Positions 14,720 through 23,585 of a DNA stretch of 42,694 bases are shown one piece after another. Positions within the stretch are counted from its first letter, which is position 1; each line of letters opens with the position of its first letter. A model generated the notes under the pieces. It saw only the letters and a program-made list of their open reading frames with translations. It was not told the origin of the DNA and ran no database searches. The stretch comes from DSAD01 sp036825155 (GTDB taxonomy: Bacteria; Desulfobacterota; Desulfomonilia; UBA1062). The translations under genes and the position numbers were made by a program. The stretch lies in the NCBI GenBank assembly GCA_036825155.1, contig DAISYU010000017.1, forward strand, positions 1 through 42,694, written 5' to 3'.

Positions 14720-15522
14720 ATGAGCGATAAGAAAAACGGTATCTCAAGAAGATCATTCCTGAAGGCTGCCGGAGGAGTCACCATTGCGGCAGGCATGGGT
14801 ATCCACATGCCTGCCCATGCAAAGAAACCCGGCGCATATGCAACCCTGATCGATCTCAGCCTCTGTGACGGCTGTCCGCACCTGGATACACCGGCATGCG
14901 TGTCGTCCTGCAGGGCTAAAAACATCGAACGGATTCCGGACCCCGTGGATCCTATCCCGGATCCGTTTCCCCGGGGCAAGATCGAGGACTGGTCAAAAGA
15001 CAAAGATGTTGTGGGCCGGCTCACCCCGTACAACTGGCTGTTCATTCAAACAGCCCAGGTGGAACAAGACGGGGTGAAGAAGACCGTGCACGTGCCAAGA
15101 CGCTGCATGCACTGCGACAACCCGGCATGTGCCACCATCTGCCCGTTTGCCGCCAACCACAAGCATGCAACCGGGGCCGTGGTCATTGACAAGGACCTGT
15201 GTTTCGGCGGTGCAAAGTGCAGGACCGTATGCCCCTGGGATATCCCCCAGCGCCAGTCGGGAGTAGGGATCTATCTCGACATTACCCCAACCCTGGCGGG
15301 AAACGGGGTGATGTTCAAGTGTGACCTCTGCCAGGACAGACTTCTCCAGGGCAAGAACCCTGCATGCGTCGATGCATGCCCACAAAAGGCCATGCTCATA
15401 GGTCCCCGAGAAGAGATCTACAAAGAGGCTCATAGAAGGGCCGAAGAGATGAACGGCTCTCTCTACGGAGAAGAGGAAAATGGCGGTACCTCGACACTGT
15501 ATGTCTCGCCCATCCCCTTTGA
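14720..15522 (+). CDS. Tat-exported 4Fe-4S ferredoxin-type protein, 3' end lost in gap
   Basis: 267 residues before the N run. The N-terminus carries the twin-arginine motif 'SRRSFLK' followed by a hydrophobic stretch and 'AHA', so it is exported folded by the Tat system. Four cysteine groups are visible: 'CDGCPHLDTPACVSSC', 'CMHCDNPACATIC', 'CFGGAKCRTVC' and 'CDLCQDRLLQGKNPACVDAC'. This is the layout of the electron-transfer subunits of molybdopterin oxidoreductases and hydrogenases (HybA/NrfC/DmsB type). The first group has an eight-residue insertion between its second and third cysteines. The partner subunit is not seen and may lie in the gap. GGAGG precedes the start; the upstream gene is the HesB-like selenoprotein. 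Confidence 0.85.
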
Positions 15523-15622
15523 NNNNNNNNNNNNNNNNNNNNNNNNNNNNNNNNNNNNNNNNNNNNNNNNNNNNNNNNNNNNNNNNNNNNNNNNNNNNNN
15601 NNNNNNNNNNNNNNNNNNNNNN
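15523..15622. other. Assembly gap (100 N)
   Basis: A second placeholder gap of unknown true size. It cuts the Tat 4Fe-4S gene, and any following subunit genes could be missing. Confidence 0.98.
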
Positions 15623-15648
15623 AGGAAGAAAAGGAACCCCTTTCATAA
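15623..15648 (+). CDS. Possible C-terminal end of a gene from the gap
   Basis: Directly after the gap one plus-strand frame reads 'EEKEPLS' and then TAA at 15646-15648, shortly before a strong hairpin. It could be the end of the 4Fe-4S gene or of a downstream subunit gene. The frame relative to the upstream gene cannot be used because the gap length is arbitrary. Confidence 0.25.
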
Positions 15649-15654
15649 AGATGC

Positions 15655-15688
15655 ACGATGCAACCGGGCAAGGTCCCGGCTGCATCGT
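15655..15688 (+). terminator. Strong hairpin after the gap, probable transcription terminator
   Basis: ACGATGCA pairs with TGCATCGT, then one A-C mismatch, then CCGGG pairs with CCCGG around a six-base loop. No U-run follows, so it may be Rho-assisted or only an mRNA-stabilising 3' structure. It probably closes the operon that enters from the gap. Confidence 0.45.
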
Positions 15689-15768
15689 ACTCCGTGAGCT
15701 TGCCCGCACGCAGTATCGAACGTATTATTTCCAGTATCTGTATCATGTACGGATCAGGCCGCTGATAT

Positions 15769-16707
15769 ATGGATGAACCGGAAAAAATGGGCTATGCACC
15801 GCTTTCCTCCCTCCCCCCGTTTATCCTGGGGACGGCCACAATCCTGCTTATCGTTTTGAACACCCTTGTCTGGTCAGTTCCCGGATACACCATGGCCCTG
15901 GTAAAATTCATCATACGAAGACCGGGACTCCAGCCCGCCATCAGCAGGATTCTCATCTGCATCGTTGAATGCTGGCTTGCCGGGCTCATGTCGATACAAA
16001 ACCTTACCCAGCATATTTCATGGGACATCGAAGGGCTGGATGGACTGAACCGGAACGGGCGTTATTTCATTATCTGCAACCACCAGTCCTGGACAGACAT
16101 CATGGTGTTGTTGAAGGTTTTTCACAAACGCATCCCCTTCATCAAGTTTTTCCTCAAGAGAGAGCTCTTCTGGCTGCCCATCTTCGGGACGGCCTGCTGG
16201 TCCCTTGATTTCCCCTACCTCATGCGTTATTCAGAGGAATATCTTCTGAGGCACCCCGACATGAGAGGTAGAGATCTCGAGACCATCGCAGCGTTATGTG
16301 AGAGGTACAAAGATCAGCCGATTGCCATTTTGAACTTTCTCGAGGGAACGAGATTCACCACCAATAAGCAGCAGGACCAGCTGTCTCCATACCGTCATCT
16401 CTTAAGACCAAGGGCAGGAGGTCTTGCAACAGCACTGTTTGTCATGGGAGGAAGTATTCGGACGATGATCGATACAACCATTGTCTATCCCGAGAGACGC
16501 TGCAGCTTTATAGATTTCCTCACCGGCAGCATCGACCGTGTCACCGTACGCATACGGATCAGGGAGATCCCCGCATACATCCTGCATGGCGACTATCGTG
16601 ACGACCCGAAATACCGCAGCGCGGTCCAGGACTGGGTGAATGATCTCTGGCTTGAAAAGGATGTACTCATGGGCGAGATCACGGACGGAGACCGGGGTAG
16701 CTGCTGA
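15769..16707 (+). CDS. Membrane acyltransferase of the PlsC/YihG type
   Basis: 312 residues. A hydrophobic N-terminal segment (about residues 12-40) is followed by the LPLAT domain. The catalytic H-x4-D motif is 'NHQSWTD' and the glycerol-phosphate-binding motif is 'FLEGTRFT', both intact; the region between them is 'IPFIKFFLKRELFWLPIFG'. The family transfers acyl chains to lysophospholipid acceptors at the inner membrane; the length and the N-terminal helix resemble the YihG subgroup. No convincing ribosome site is visible for the ATG at 15769 or the one at 15787. The nearby acyl-CoA ligases could in principle supply acyl donors, but that is only proximity. Confidence 0.88.
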   Translation: MDEPEKMGYAPLSSLPPFILGTATILLIVLNTLVWSVPGYTMALVKFIIRRPGLQPAISRILICIVECWLAGLMSIQNLTQHISWDIEGLDGLNRNGRYFIICNHQSWTDIMVLLKVFHKRIPFIKFFLKRELFWLPIFGTACWSLDFPYLMRYSEEYLLRHPDMRGRDLETIAALCERYKDQPIAILNFLEGTRFTTNKQQDQLSPYRHLLRPRAGGLATALFVMGGSIRTMIDTTIVYPERRCSFIDFLTGSIDRVTVRIRIREIPAYILHGDYRDDPKYRSAVQDWVNDLWLEKDVLMGEITDGDRGSC

Positions 16708-16789
16708 GCGCGCATACAGGTAGCGTCCCCCATGTGTCTAGAAACGCTTGAGCGGACAGCCTTGTTTGGTGTACTAAAGGGATGATACG

Positions 16790-17278
16790 ATGTCGAATAA
16801 AGATTATCCCACAACCCAGGCAGTCAGGTTTTTGAGACAGAAGAAGATTCAGTTTGCTGCAAAGCCTTACCCCTACGTGGAACACGGAGGCACCCGCCAG
16901 GCAGCCGTTACCCTGGATGTGCCGGAGCATATGGTGATAAAGACCCTGGTGATGGAGTCTGAAGACAGACGTGCCTTCATCGTGCTCATGCATGGTGACT
17001 GCGAGGTATCGACAAAACAGCTTGCACGTCAGCTCGGGGTCAAGCGCGTAGCCCCTTGTGATGAAAAATCCGCTGAAAAATATACCGGATACATGGTCGG
17101 CGGCATAAGCCCCTTCGGCACCAGGACGCGGCTCCCCGTATATGTGGAGAAATCCGTCATGGACCTTGAAAAAATATGTATCAACGGCGGCAGACGCGGG
17201 TTGATGATAGAGATCGATCCGGCAGTCCTGATACAATCGCTTGCAGCAAAACCGGTAGAAGTTGCCATCAGGTCATAG
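16790..17278 (+). CDS. ybaK: YbaK/EbsC-type aminoacyl-tRNA deacylase
   Basis: 162 residues, full length for the YbaK family. Characteristic stretches are 'QFAAKPYPYVEHGG', 'VIKTLVMESEDRRAFIVLMHGDCEVS', a lysine in 'GVKRVAP', and the closing 'GGISPFGTR' with 'GRRGLMIEIDP'. Members hydrolyse mischarged Cys-tRNA(Pro) in trans, protecting translation from proline-to-cysteine errors, and sit in the cytoplasm. AAAGG lies nine bases upstream of the ATG. The gene is apparently separate from its neighbours. Confidence 0.92.
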   Translation: MSNKDYPTTQAVRFLRQKKIQFAAKPYPYVEHGGTRQAAVTLDVPEHMVIKTLVMESEDRRAFIVLMHGDCEVSTKQLARQLGVKRVAPCDEKSAEKYTGYMVGGISPFGTRTRLPVYVEKSVMDLEKICINGGRRGLMIEIDPAVLIQSLAAKPVEVAIRS

Positions 17279-17310
17279 CATAAAAGCATCAGGGGTATGG
17301 AGGTATGCAG

Positions 17311-18807
17311 ATGGAAAATATGTCCCTGTCTACATTGAACAATCCGAATCTTCTTGAAATCAACACGGTGCTCTTCCTGGGCCGGCTGCAGGAAGAATAC
17401 GGGGAAGAGATAACCCTGGGCACCCTCCCGCAGGAGGTATGGAAATCCCTTGCCCGCAGTGGATTTGATCTCCTGTGGTGCATGGGCATGTGGGAACGCT
17501 CAAAAGGTTCCAGGACAAGCGCGCTCTCAGAGGACGGGCTGATCAAGGACTACGAAACAGCCCTGCCCAATTGGCGCGAAGAAGACGTGATCGGCTCCCC
17601 GTATGCAGTGTACTCCTACCGTCTTGACCCCCGGTTCGGCCCGGAGGATGACCTCAAAAAACTCAAGGACAGTCTGAACAGGGAAGGGATCGGGCTTATC
17701 CTGGATTTCGTCCCCAACCACCTGGCGCTCGACCATCCCTGGACCCTGTCCAATCCCGGGTATTTCATCCATGCGGAAACGGGAGAGACCAGCAGCAGCC
17801 CGGACATGTTCTTTACCACGAAAAAGGGGAATGTCCTTGCGCACGGAAAAGATCCGTACTTCCCCTCATGGAAAGACACTGTCCAGCTGAATTATTTTTC
17901 CCAGGATGCAAGAATGGCTCTGATCGAAGAACTGCTTCGAATCGCACACTTCGCTGACGGGGTGCGCTGCGATATGGCCATGCTCGTTTTGAATAGCGTG
18001 TTTGAAAAGACCTGGGGACCGTTTGTCAAAGACACCCCGAAACCTGCGCAGGAATTCTGGGCTGAGGCCATCGACCGGGTCAAACAGCTCTATCCGTCCT
18101 TCATCTTCATTGCAGAGGCGTACTGGGATCTGGAATGGCAGCTCCAGCAGCTGGGCTTTGATTATACCTATGACAAGAAGCTCTATGACCTGCTCGTGAA
18201 CGCACCTGCCCAGCAGATACACGATCACCTGTGGGCAGAGTCGTCCTATCAGAACAGATCAGTGCGGTTCATCGAGAATCACGACGAAAAAAGGGCCGCA
18301 GCTGCCTTCGGCAAGGAAAAATCGACTGCAGCAGCAATTATTGCCGCAACAATCCCGGGGCTGCACTTCTTCCACGACGGTCAGATGGCGGGAACAACCC
18401 TGAAGCAGCCGGTCCAGCTTAAGCGACAGTGGAAGGAAACCCCTGACCGAAGACTCTGCCGGTTCTATGACCGCATGCTGGGCTATATAAATCACGACCT
18501 GGTCCGCCGGGGCACCTGGAAGCTCATGGATCCGGCCCCTGCCTGGGAGAGCAACCAGACTTACAGGAATCTTCTGTCCTGGGTATGGTATGGAGATGAC
18601 CGGTTCAAACTTGTCGTTGTCAACTATTCCCCGGACCATTCCCAGGGCAGGATCTATCTGCCTCGGGATCTGATGACCAAAAACCCCATGGTGTTCTTGG
18701 ACGTGCTGACCGATGCGCAGTATGAACGGGAGCCGTCCAATCTCATCTCCTACGGATTGTATATCGACCTGAAACCATGGCAGGCACATCTGTTTGACCT
18801 TGCCTGA
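17311..18807 (+). CDS. GH13 alpha-amylase family glycosidase
   Basis: 498 residues from the ATG at 17311, which has GGAGG seven bases upstream; an ATG at 17305 is in frame but too close to that site. No signal peptide, so cytoplasmic. The four GH13 regions are visible: 'DFVPNH' (region I), 'GVRCDMAML' with the nucleophile D221 (II), 'FIAEAYWD' with the acid/base E269 (III) and 'ENHDEKR' with D325 (IV). It therefore should be an active retaining alpha-glucan hydrolase or transglycosylase. The C-terminal beta domain is short. The exact specificity (maltodextrin, trehalose-related or sucrose-like) cannot be read from these motifs. No glycogen operon accompanies it. Confidence 0.9.
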   Translation: MENMSLSTLNNPNLLEINTVLFLGRLQEEYGEEITLGTLPQEVWKSLARSGFDLLWCMGMWERSKGSRTSALSEDGLIKDYETALPNWREEDVIGSPYAVYSYRLDPRFGPEDDLKKLKDSLNREGIGLILDFVPNHLALDHPWTLSNPGYFIHAETGETSSSPDMFFTTKKGNVLAHGKDPYFPSWKDTVQLNYFSQDARMALIEELLRIAHFADGVRCDMAMLVLNSVFEKTWGPFVKDTPKPAQEFWAEAIDRVKQLYPSFIFIAEAYWDLEWQLQQLGFDYTYDKKLYDLLVNAPAQQIHDHLWAESSYQNRSVRFIENHDEKRAAAAFGKEKSTAAAIIAATIPGLHFFHDGQMAGTTLKQPVQLKRQWKETPDRRLCRFYDRMLGYINHDLVRRGTWKLMDPAPAWESNQTYRNLLSWVWYGDDRFKLVVVNYSPDHSQGRIYLPRDLMTKNPMVFLDVLTDAQYEREPSNLISYGLYIDLKPWQAHLFDLA

Positions 18808-19274
18808 TGAAACCATCACCGTGAGCTCTGCCCTGACCTGATATCGATGTAACACTGAAGATCTTTTTCCTGCCTCTCTTGACTTTCTTCAGCCGGAAAT
18901 TAATTCTTACTTATATACTTATATTGTGTTTTTCTTTTTATGAAGTCTCTGTGGAATGGTGATTCTTTAACAGGTGATGTTATTTTCTATGTGATGAAAA
19001 TCTGCAGGAAAAAATTTACTTACACCAAGAGAGTATGTGGGAGGAAGGCAAAATTTTTTGGTTTTCACCCGCATAGACGGAGTCTTTCTGATCATCAGCA
19101 TCATCCCTGAAAACATGGTGCGCCATCTATTCCTTTAATGATTCATTTCAGTTATGAACTGTTTACACAATCGGGATTGTTTCGTTGTCCGCCGGGGCGG
19201 ATTCACCGCGCTGACCGCCGTGGTACGTATACGAAGTTCTCTGAAAGAAGATCAAGGAGGTTGAAATCCCTGTC
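18808..19274. other. Long AT-rich stretch before the ATPase operon
   Basis: 467 bases with no supported gene. The first part (about 18890-19070) is AT-rich and could hold the operon promoter. Nearer the operon, CAATC/GATTG (19168-19179) and TCCGC/GCGGA (19188-19201) form short inverted repeats with two- to four-base spacers that could be operator sites. AAGGAGG at 19254-19260 is the ribosome site for subunit I. Confidence 0.45.
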
Positions 19275-21278
19275 ATGATCCCTATGCTGATCAATTTCCC
19301 CGAGCCCATGTACAAGATGAGGCTCGCATCGCTCAAGGATGATACGGAGACTACACTCATGGACCTTCAGACCTCCGGCATGCTGCACGTGGAACCTGCC
19401 GGGAAACTTTCATCTCAGGAGCAGGATACAATCAGGGTCTTAAGGGAACAGGTCTCGCTTGCCCTCTCACGTATCCAGGATATCCTCTCGGCGCTTCGGG
19501 GAGAACGGGAGATCCTGGTACCTGAAAGTACCCCCACCAAGACTACCATGGAGATGGTATCCCTGATCAATGAGATCCATGCCCGGTATCTCACGCTCTC
19601 AAAGGATCGCACGGCCCTCCAGGAGAGGATATCGGATATTGCATCCCTGATCCGGTACCTTTCTCCCCTGGCTGCAAACGTTGATCTCTCGTTCGAAGAC
19701 CTCAACTACAGCGGGGAATACCTGTTCACAAAGGTCCTGGTTTTCTCTGCAGAGTCGCACAAACAGTTTCTTGCCAAAGCCTCACCCGGCCTTATCCAGA
19801 ACATCTCTGCCGAGGTGGCAGGTGAGACTGTCACCCTGATTGTTGCACGGACAGACCAGAAGAAAACCATCATGAAGCTTGCCCTCGACCTGGGGGCCAT
19901 GGAGCTGCGGCTGCCTGACAGGGAATGGACCCTGAGCAGGTTCTTTAAGGAGCATCGAACGCTTCAGGAGGACCTCGCAGGCGAGATAGAAGAGATCGAC
20001 GGGCAGCTTGAAACACTCATAGAAGAAAACCTCGACGATACGGTTTACTTCCGGGAGGTTCTTTCGCAGAATCACGACCGCCTGCTGGTTCTCGAACAGC
20101 TCTCCTACCTCCACTATGCAACGGTTATCGAGGGATGGGTGCCGGTGAGCCGTGCAGACGAAATGAGATCATCTCTTGAAGCCTCCAAGGAGTACCACTT
20201 CCTCGAGATGATCGAGCCGGAGGAAAAGGAAGAACCTCCGACAAAGCTCAAGAATCCTCCCATAATACGGCCGTTCCAGGTTATCGTGAACCTCTTCAGC
20301 ATTCCCAGGTATGGTGACTGGGACCCCACTCCGGTGGTGGCATATTTCTTTGCCTTCTTCTTCGGCCTGATGCTCAACGATGCCATCTATGCACTGGGGC
20401 TCCTTGCGGTAACCCGGTTTTTCCTCGACAAGCTTGTAGACGACCCCGCCTCGCCAAATGTACACCTCTTCAGAAACGTTCTCTATATCGGCGGAACGGT
20501 CGGGCTGATCTTCGGCCTGTTAAGCGGCACGTATCTCGGTGATTTTCTCAATAAGTATTTCGCCATCAACCTGGAGAGCCTGGCCATGGCCACCTGGGTA
20601 CAGAAACAGCTTTCCGATCCCATAACCTTTATCGTGATCGCGCTGATCGTCGGGATAATCCACGTGAATACCGCGCACATACTCTCCCTGATCAGGGGTG
20701 TCCGTGAGAAGAACATCGGGCTGATATTGAGCAAGATCGGGCTCTTCATCACCGAGGTATTCGGCATCCCCTACCTGTTCTGGTCCCTGTTGAATATACC
20801 CCTGCTGCCCGTTGATGCCCAGGTCTATGCGTCCTTCGCCTATCCGCTCGCAACCGGCCTTGTCCTGATCGTGATCAGTGCATTCATGCAGATGGGCTAC
20901 CTCGGTGCGCTCTTCTGGATCTTCGACCTGACCGGCATTCTGGGTGACATCATGTCCTATTCACGGCTGGCTGGGGTCGGACTGGCAACCTACTACCTCG
21001 CCTCTTCGTTCAATCTGCTTGCCGACTGGTTCTCCTCCATCCTGGCCGGGATCATACCGGGCATAGCCGGCTTTATTGTGGCATTTATTGTTGGGACTGT
21101 TCTGTTGGTTGTTCTCCATACCTTCAACATGCTCCTGAGCAGCCTTGCCGCCTTTATCCATTCCTTAAGACTATGCTTCGTGGAATTCCTGATGAAGTTC
21201 TATGAAGGCGGCGGACGAGAATACGCGCCGCTTATGGTGCGTCATTACAAGAAGGTAGTGGTAGGTACGAGATCATAA
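19275..21278 (+). CDS. ntpI: A/V-type ATPase subunit I (subunit a)
   Basis: 667 residues, the usual size. The N-terminal half is soluble and coiled-coil rich, from 'PEPMYKMRLASLKDD' through long helical segments to about residue 330. The C-terminal half has about seven to eight membrane segments, including 'FFGLMLNDAIYALGLL' and 'DIMSYSRLAGVGLATYYL', which carries the arginine expected to face the proteolipid ring, and ends with 'LRLCFVEFLMKFYEGGG'. It is the membrane stator that forms the ion half-channels. AAGGAGG at 19254-19260 is 14 bases from the ATG, slightly far. It is the first gene of the operon, 14 bases before subunit K. Confidence 0.95.
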   Translation: MIPMLINFPEPMYKMRLASLKDDTETTLMDLQTSGMLHVEPAGKLSSQEQDTIRVLREQVSLALSRIQDILSALRGEREILVPESTPTKTTMEMVSLINEIHARYLTLSKDRTALQERISDIASLIRYLSPLAANVDLSFEDLNYSGEYLFTKVLVFSAESHKQFLAKASPGLIQNISAEVAGETVTLIVARTDQKKTIMKLALDLGAMELRLPDREWTLSRFFKEHRTLQEDLAGEIEEIDGQLETLIEENLDDTVYFREVLSQNHDRLLVLEQLSYLHYATVIEGWVPVSRADEMRSSLEASKEYHFLEMIEPEEKEEPPTKLKNPPIIRPFQVIVNLFSIPRYGDWDPTPVVAYFFAFFFGLMLNDAIYALGLLAVTRFFLDKLVDDPASPNVHLFRNVLYIGGTVGLIFGLLSGTYLGDFLNKYFAINLESLAMATWVQKQLSDPITFIVIALIVGIIHVNTAHILSLIRGVREKNIGLILSKIGLFITEVFGIPYLFWSLLNIPLLPVDAQVYASFAYPLATGLVLIVISAFMQMGYLGALFWIFDLTGILGDIMSYSRLAGVGLATYYLASSFNLLADWFSSILAGIIPGIAGFIVAFIVGTVLLVVLHTFNMLLSSLAAFIHSLRLCFVEFLMKFYEGGGREYAPLMVRHYKKVVVGTRS

Positions 21279-21292
21279 AGTGAGGTGAAAAT

Positions 21293-21760
21293 ATGAATGA
21301 ATTACAGGCTTTGGCCACTATAGGAGGTTCTCTTGCGTTAATCGGCGGTCTGGCAGGCTCAGCCATCGGCATCGGCCTGGCAGCAACAGCCGGTGTGGCG
21401 ACCCTGTCCGAAGATTCCGGACAGCTCAGGAATGTGGTCGTTCTGGCATCGCTGCCTATGACTCAGACCTTTTACGGTCTCATCATCTTAATCATCATCC
21501 TCACTGTCGTCATTCCCAATATGCCGACTTCGGGCAGTGCAGGTCTCGCCGTTGCCGCTGTCGGCACCATGGGCGGGGCTGCCGAGCTCTTTTCCGCCAT
21601 CTTTCAGGGATCGGTCTGTGCCTCGGGCATAGCGCTCCTGCCCAAGACAAGGGGCCAGATCCTCACCTCTTCCATGATGCTCGCGGTATTCGTTGAGCTC
21701 ATCGGGGTCTTGGGCCTCGTCTTTGTCATCATGGCGTTCAGCATCCTGAAACTCATGTAG
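21293..21760 (+). CDS. ntpK: A/V-type ATPase proteolipid subunit K with Na+-site signature
   Basis: 155 residues, a duplicated proteolipid with four membrane helices, rich in Gly and Ala. Only the second hairpin keeps the ion-binding carboxylate, E135 in 'FVELIGVLG', as in the V-type ring. The residues that bind Na+ in Enterococcus hirae NtpK all have counterparts: L54, T57 and Q58 in 'SLPMTQTFYG', Q105 in 'IFQGSVCASG' and E135. Sodium coupling is therefore likely. The ring subunit carries the ion through the membrane as the rotor turns. The start follows TGAGGTGAAAAT. A gap of 197 bases separates it from subunit E. Confidence 0.94.
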   Translation: MNELQALATIGGSLALIGGLAGSAIGIGLAATAGVATLSEDSGQLRNVVVLASLPMTQTFYGLIILIIILTVVIPNMPTSGSAGLAVAAVGTMGGAAELFSAIFQGSVCASGIALLPKTRGQILTSSMMLAVFVELIGVLGLVFVIMAFSILKLM

Positions 21761-21957
21761 CCATGCTGACACCGGCAGTATAGCCAACCCGGACGGCAGG
21801 GAGGCTTTGCCGGAACATGCCCGGCATGAAGACAGCCGGGAAACCGGATATAGGCTTTAAGGAAAATCCTCAGGCAAGATACCAGGCCTGCGGAGAAAAA
21901 CCACAGGGACAACTCGTATAAGATCATACCCGCACCGCTGCGGGAAAGGGTGATTCC

Positions 21958-22554
21958 ATGGAAGCTGAAAAGATTCGACAGGCAATTCTCAACAAGGCCG
22001 AGCAGGAGGCGGCGGGCATAGTTGAAGATGCCCGGGCTAAGGCAGCGGACCTCATCGAAAAAGCTGAAAAGGCCAGAGACCTCAAGTTCGAGCAGATCAA
22101 AGACAGGATCCTGGCCGAGGCAAAGCAGGAATCCGATAAGATCCTTGCAAAGGGAGCTGTTGATGCCCGCCTCACGGTTCTGAAACAGAAGGATCTGCTC
22201 TTGAAGAAGGTTATCTCTCAGGTCAAAGAGGAGCTTGCAAAGAATCCAACGATGCCGCAGACCTGGACAGGACTGATCCATGAGGTTGTATCCGGACTGG
22301 ACGATTCTCACAAGATCAGGTTCCGTGTGGCGTCAAAAGACATCGATGCCATCAAAAAGATCGTTGCAGACAATGACGAACTCGGCAAACAGATCAAGGA
22401 GATCTCAGAGGTGGACTGTCTTGGCGGGCTCCTTGCCGAGGATACCCAAGGCAAGGTCAGCATCGACAACACCTATGATACCAGGCTCGAAATGCTCCTG
22501 ACCAAGATCCTGCCCGAGATCGGACAGAAGCTCTTCAGTGACGGTGCCAAGTGA
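21958..22554 (+). CDS. ntpE: A/V-type ATPase subunit E (peripheral stalk)
   Basis: 198 residues. The first hundred or so are a long charged, alanine-rich coiled coil ('AEQEAAGIVEDARAKAADLIEKAEKARD'-like spacing of charges), followed by a small alpha/beta head with 'VDCLGGLLAEDTQGKVSIDNTYDTRLE', the conserved E-subunit C-terminal signature. It holds the catalytic head still against the membrane part, pairing with the G/H-type subunit (here at 28320). AAAGGG lies seven bases before the ATG. The stop overlaps the GTG start of subunit C. Confidence 0.93.
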   Translation: MEAEKIRQAILNKAEQEAAGIVEDARAKAADLIEKAEKARDLKFEQIKDRILAEAKQESDKILAKGAVDARLTVLKQKDLLLKKVISQVKEELAKNPTMPQTWTGLIHEVVSGLDDSHKIRFRVASKDIDAIKKIVADNDELGKQIKEISEVDCLGGLLAEDTQGKVSIDNTYDTRLEMLLTKILPEIGQKLFSDGAK

Positions 22555-23582
22555 ATCAGGTAAGCCCGAGCTATGCATTCGCCACCGCCCTCTTCAAGGC
22601 TGAAGAGGCAAAGGGCATCACAACTGCCATGATGAAAGATGCCCTCCAGAAATCGACCATTGACGATGCAGTCACTGCAATGAAGGGTTCCTCCATCGGG
22701 CTGCATCTGGACAAGAACGCGGTAAAGACATTTGATGAAGCAAACCGCTTCCTCCAGACCTACATCGATGAGAGCCTTGATCGTATGCTGAAGTTCCGCT
22801 CGCCCCCTGAAATGAGACGCATCGCATCGATGTATATGGAGAAATTCGACGTATTCAATATCAAGATTGCACTCAGACGGCTCCTTGCAGAAGACGAAGC
22901 CCCGTTCATCCAGGCAGGAAGAATCCATAAGGAAGGTCTCTTAGGCGAACTGTCAGCAGCACGCAGTATCGAGGACATTCAGTCCCTGCTGTTGCGATGC
23001 GGATTGAAGGCATATGCCGGCATCGTAGAGGAGCTGGTGGAAATAGATACGAGAATGGAGGCAAAGGCGGAAAGGGATCTCGAAGAGGCCTATTACTCGC
23101 AGCTTAAAAAACAGCTCTCCCGCATGGACGATTCGGACGTGCTTGTAAAAGCGCTGGGCATCATGATCGACATCACAAACCTCCGCATGGCGGTGCGTTC
23201 TGTCTTGACGGAATCATCAACTAAGGTCGAATCGTATCTCCCGGGAGGAGAGTTGTTTTCGCCCGAGAGGCTCACTGCACTTGCTGCGCTCAAACCGCCT
23301 GAGATGGTGGCCCAGCTTGAATATACCAAGTACGCACAGATGATACGGGATATCGTCAAAGACTTTGAAGCACAAAAGGATATCCGTGCCATTGAACGGA
23401 TCAGCGATATCCACCAGATCAGATCCTTAAAGGAACTCCTCTCGCCAAAGGTGTTTTCACCGGCCATGGTACTGGCCCTGGTCACGGTAAAGGAATGGGA
23501 GACGCGCTCGGTACGGCTGGTCCTCAAGTCTGTTTCCGATTCACTCCCGATATCAGAGGTAGCAAACTACCTCGACATGTAG
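22551..23582 (+). CDS. ntpC: A/V-type ATPase subunit C (d-type)
   Basis: 343 residues, starting with GTG at 22551 in a GTGA overlap with the stop of subunit E. An all-helical protein with the internal repeats typical of the V-type d/C subunit ('PPEMRRIASMYMEKFDVFNIKIALRR' and 'DDSDVLVKALGIMIDITNLRMAVRSVL', the latter with the D-x-x-N-L-x-x-x-x-R pattern of the family). It is the funnel that links the central shaft to the proteolipid ring. The overlap means translation is coupled to subunit E. Confidence 0.93.
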   Translation: MNQVSPSYAFATALFKAEEAKGITTAMMKDALQKSTIDDAVTAMKGSSIGLHLDKNAVKTFDEANRFLQTYIDESLDRMLKFRSPPEMRRIASMYMEKFDVFNIKIALRRLLAEDEAPFIQAGRIHKEGLLGELSAARSIEDIQSLLLRCGLKAYAGIVEELVEIDTRMEAKAERDLEEAYYSQLKKQLSRMDDSDVLVKALGIMIDITNLRMAVRSVLTESSTKVESYLPGGELFSPERLTALAALKPPEMVAQLEYTKYAQMIRDIVKDFEAQKDIRAIERISDIHQIRSLKELLSPKVFSPAMVLALVTVKEWETRSVRLVLKSVSDSLPISEVANYLDM

Positions 23583-23585
23583 ACT

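Noticed and set aside
19162..19190. A sigma-70 promoter using TTTACA near 19162
   Set aside because: No acceptable -10 hexamer lies at the right distance, so a promoter could not be supported.
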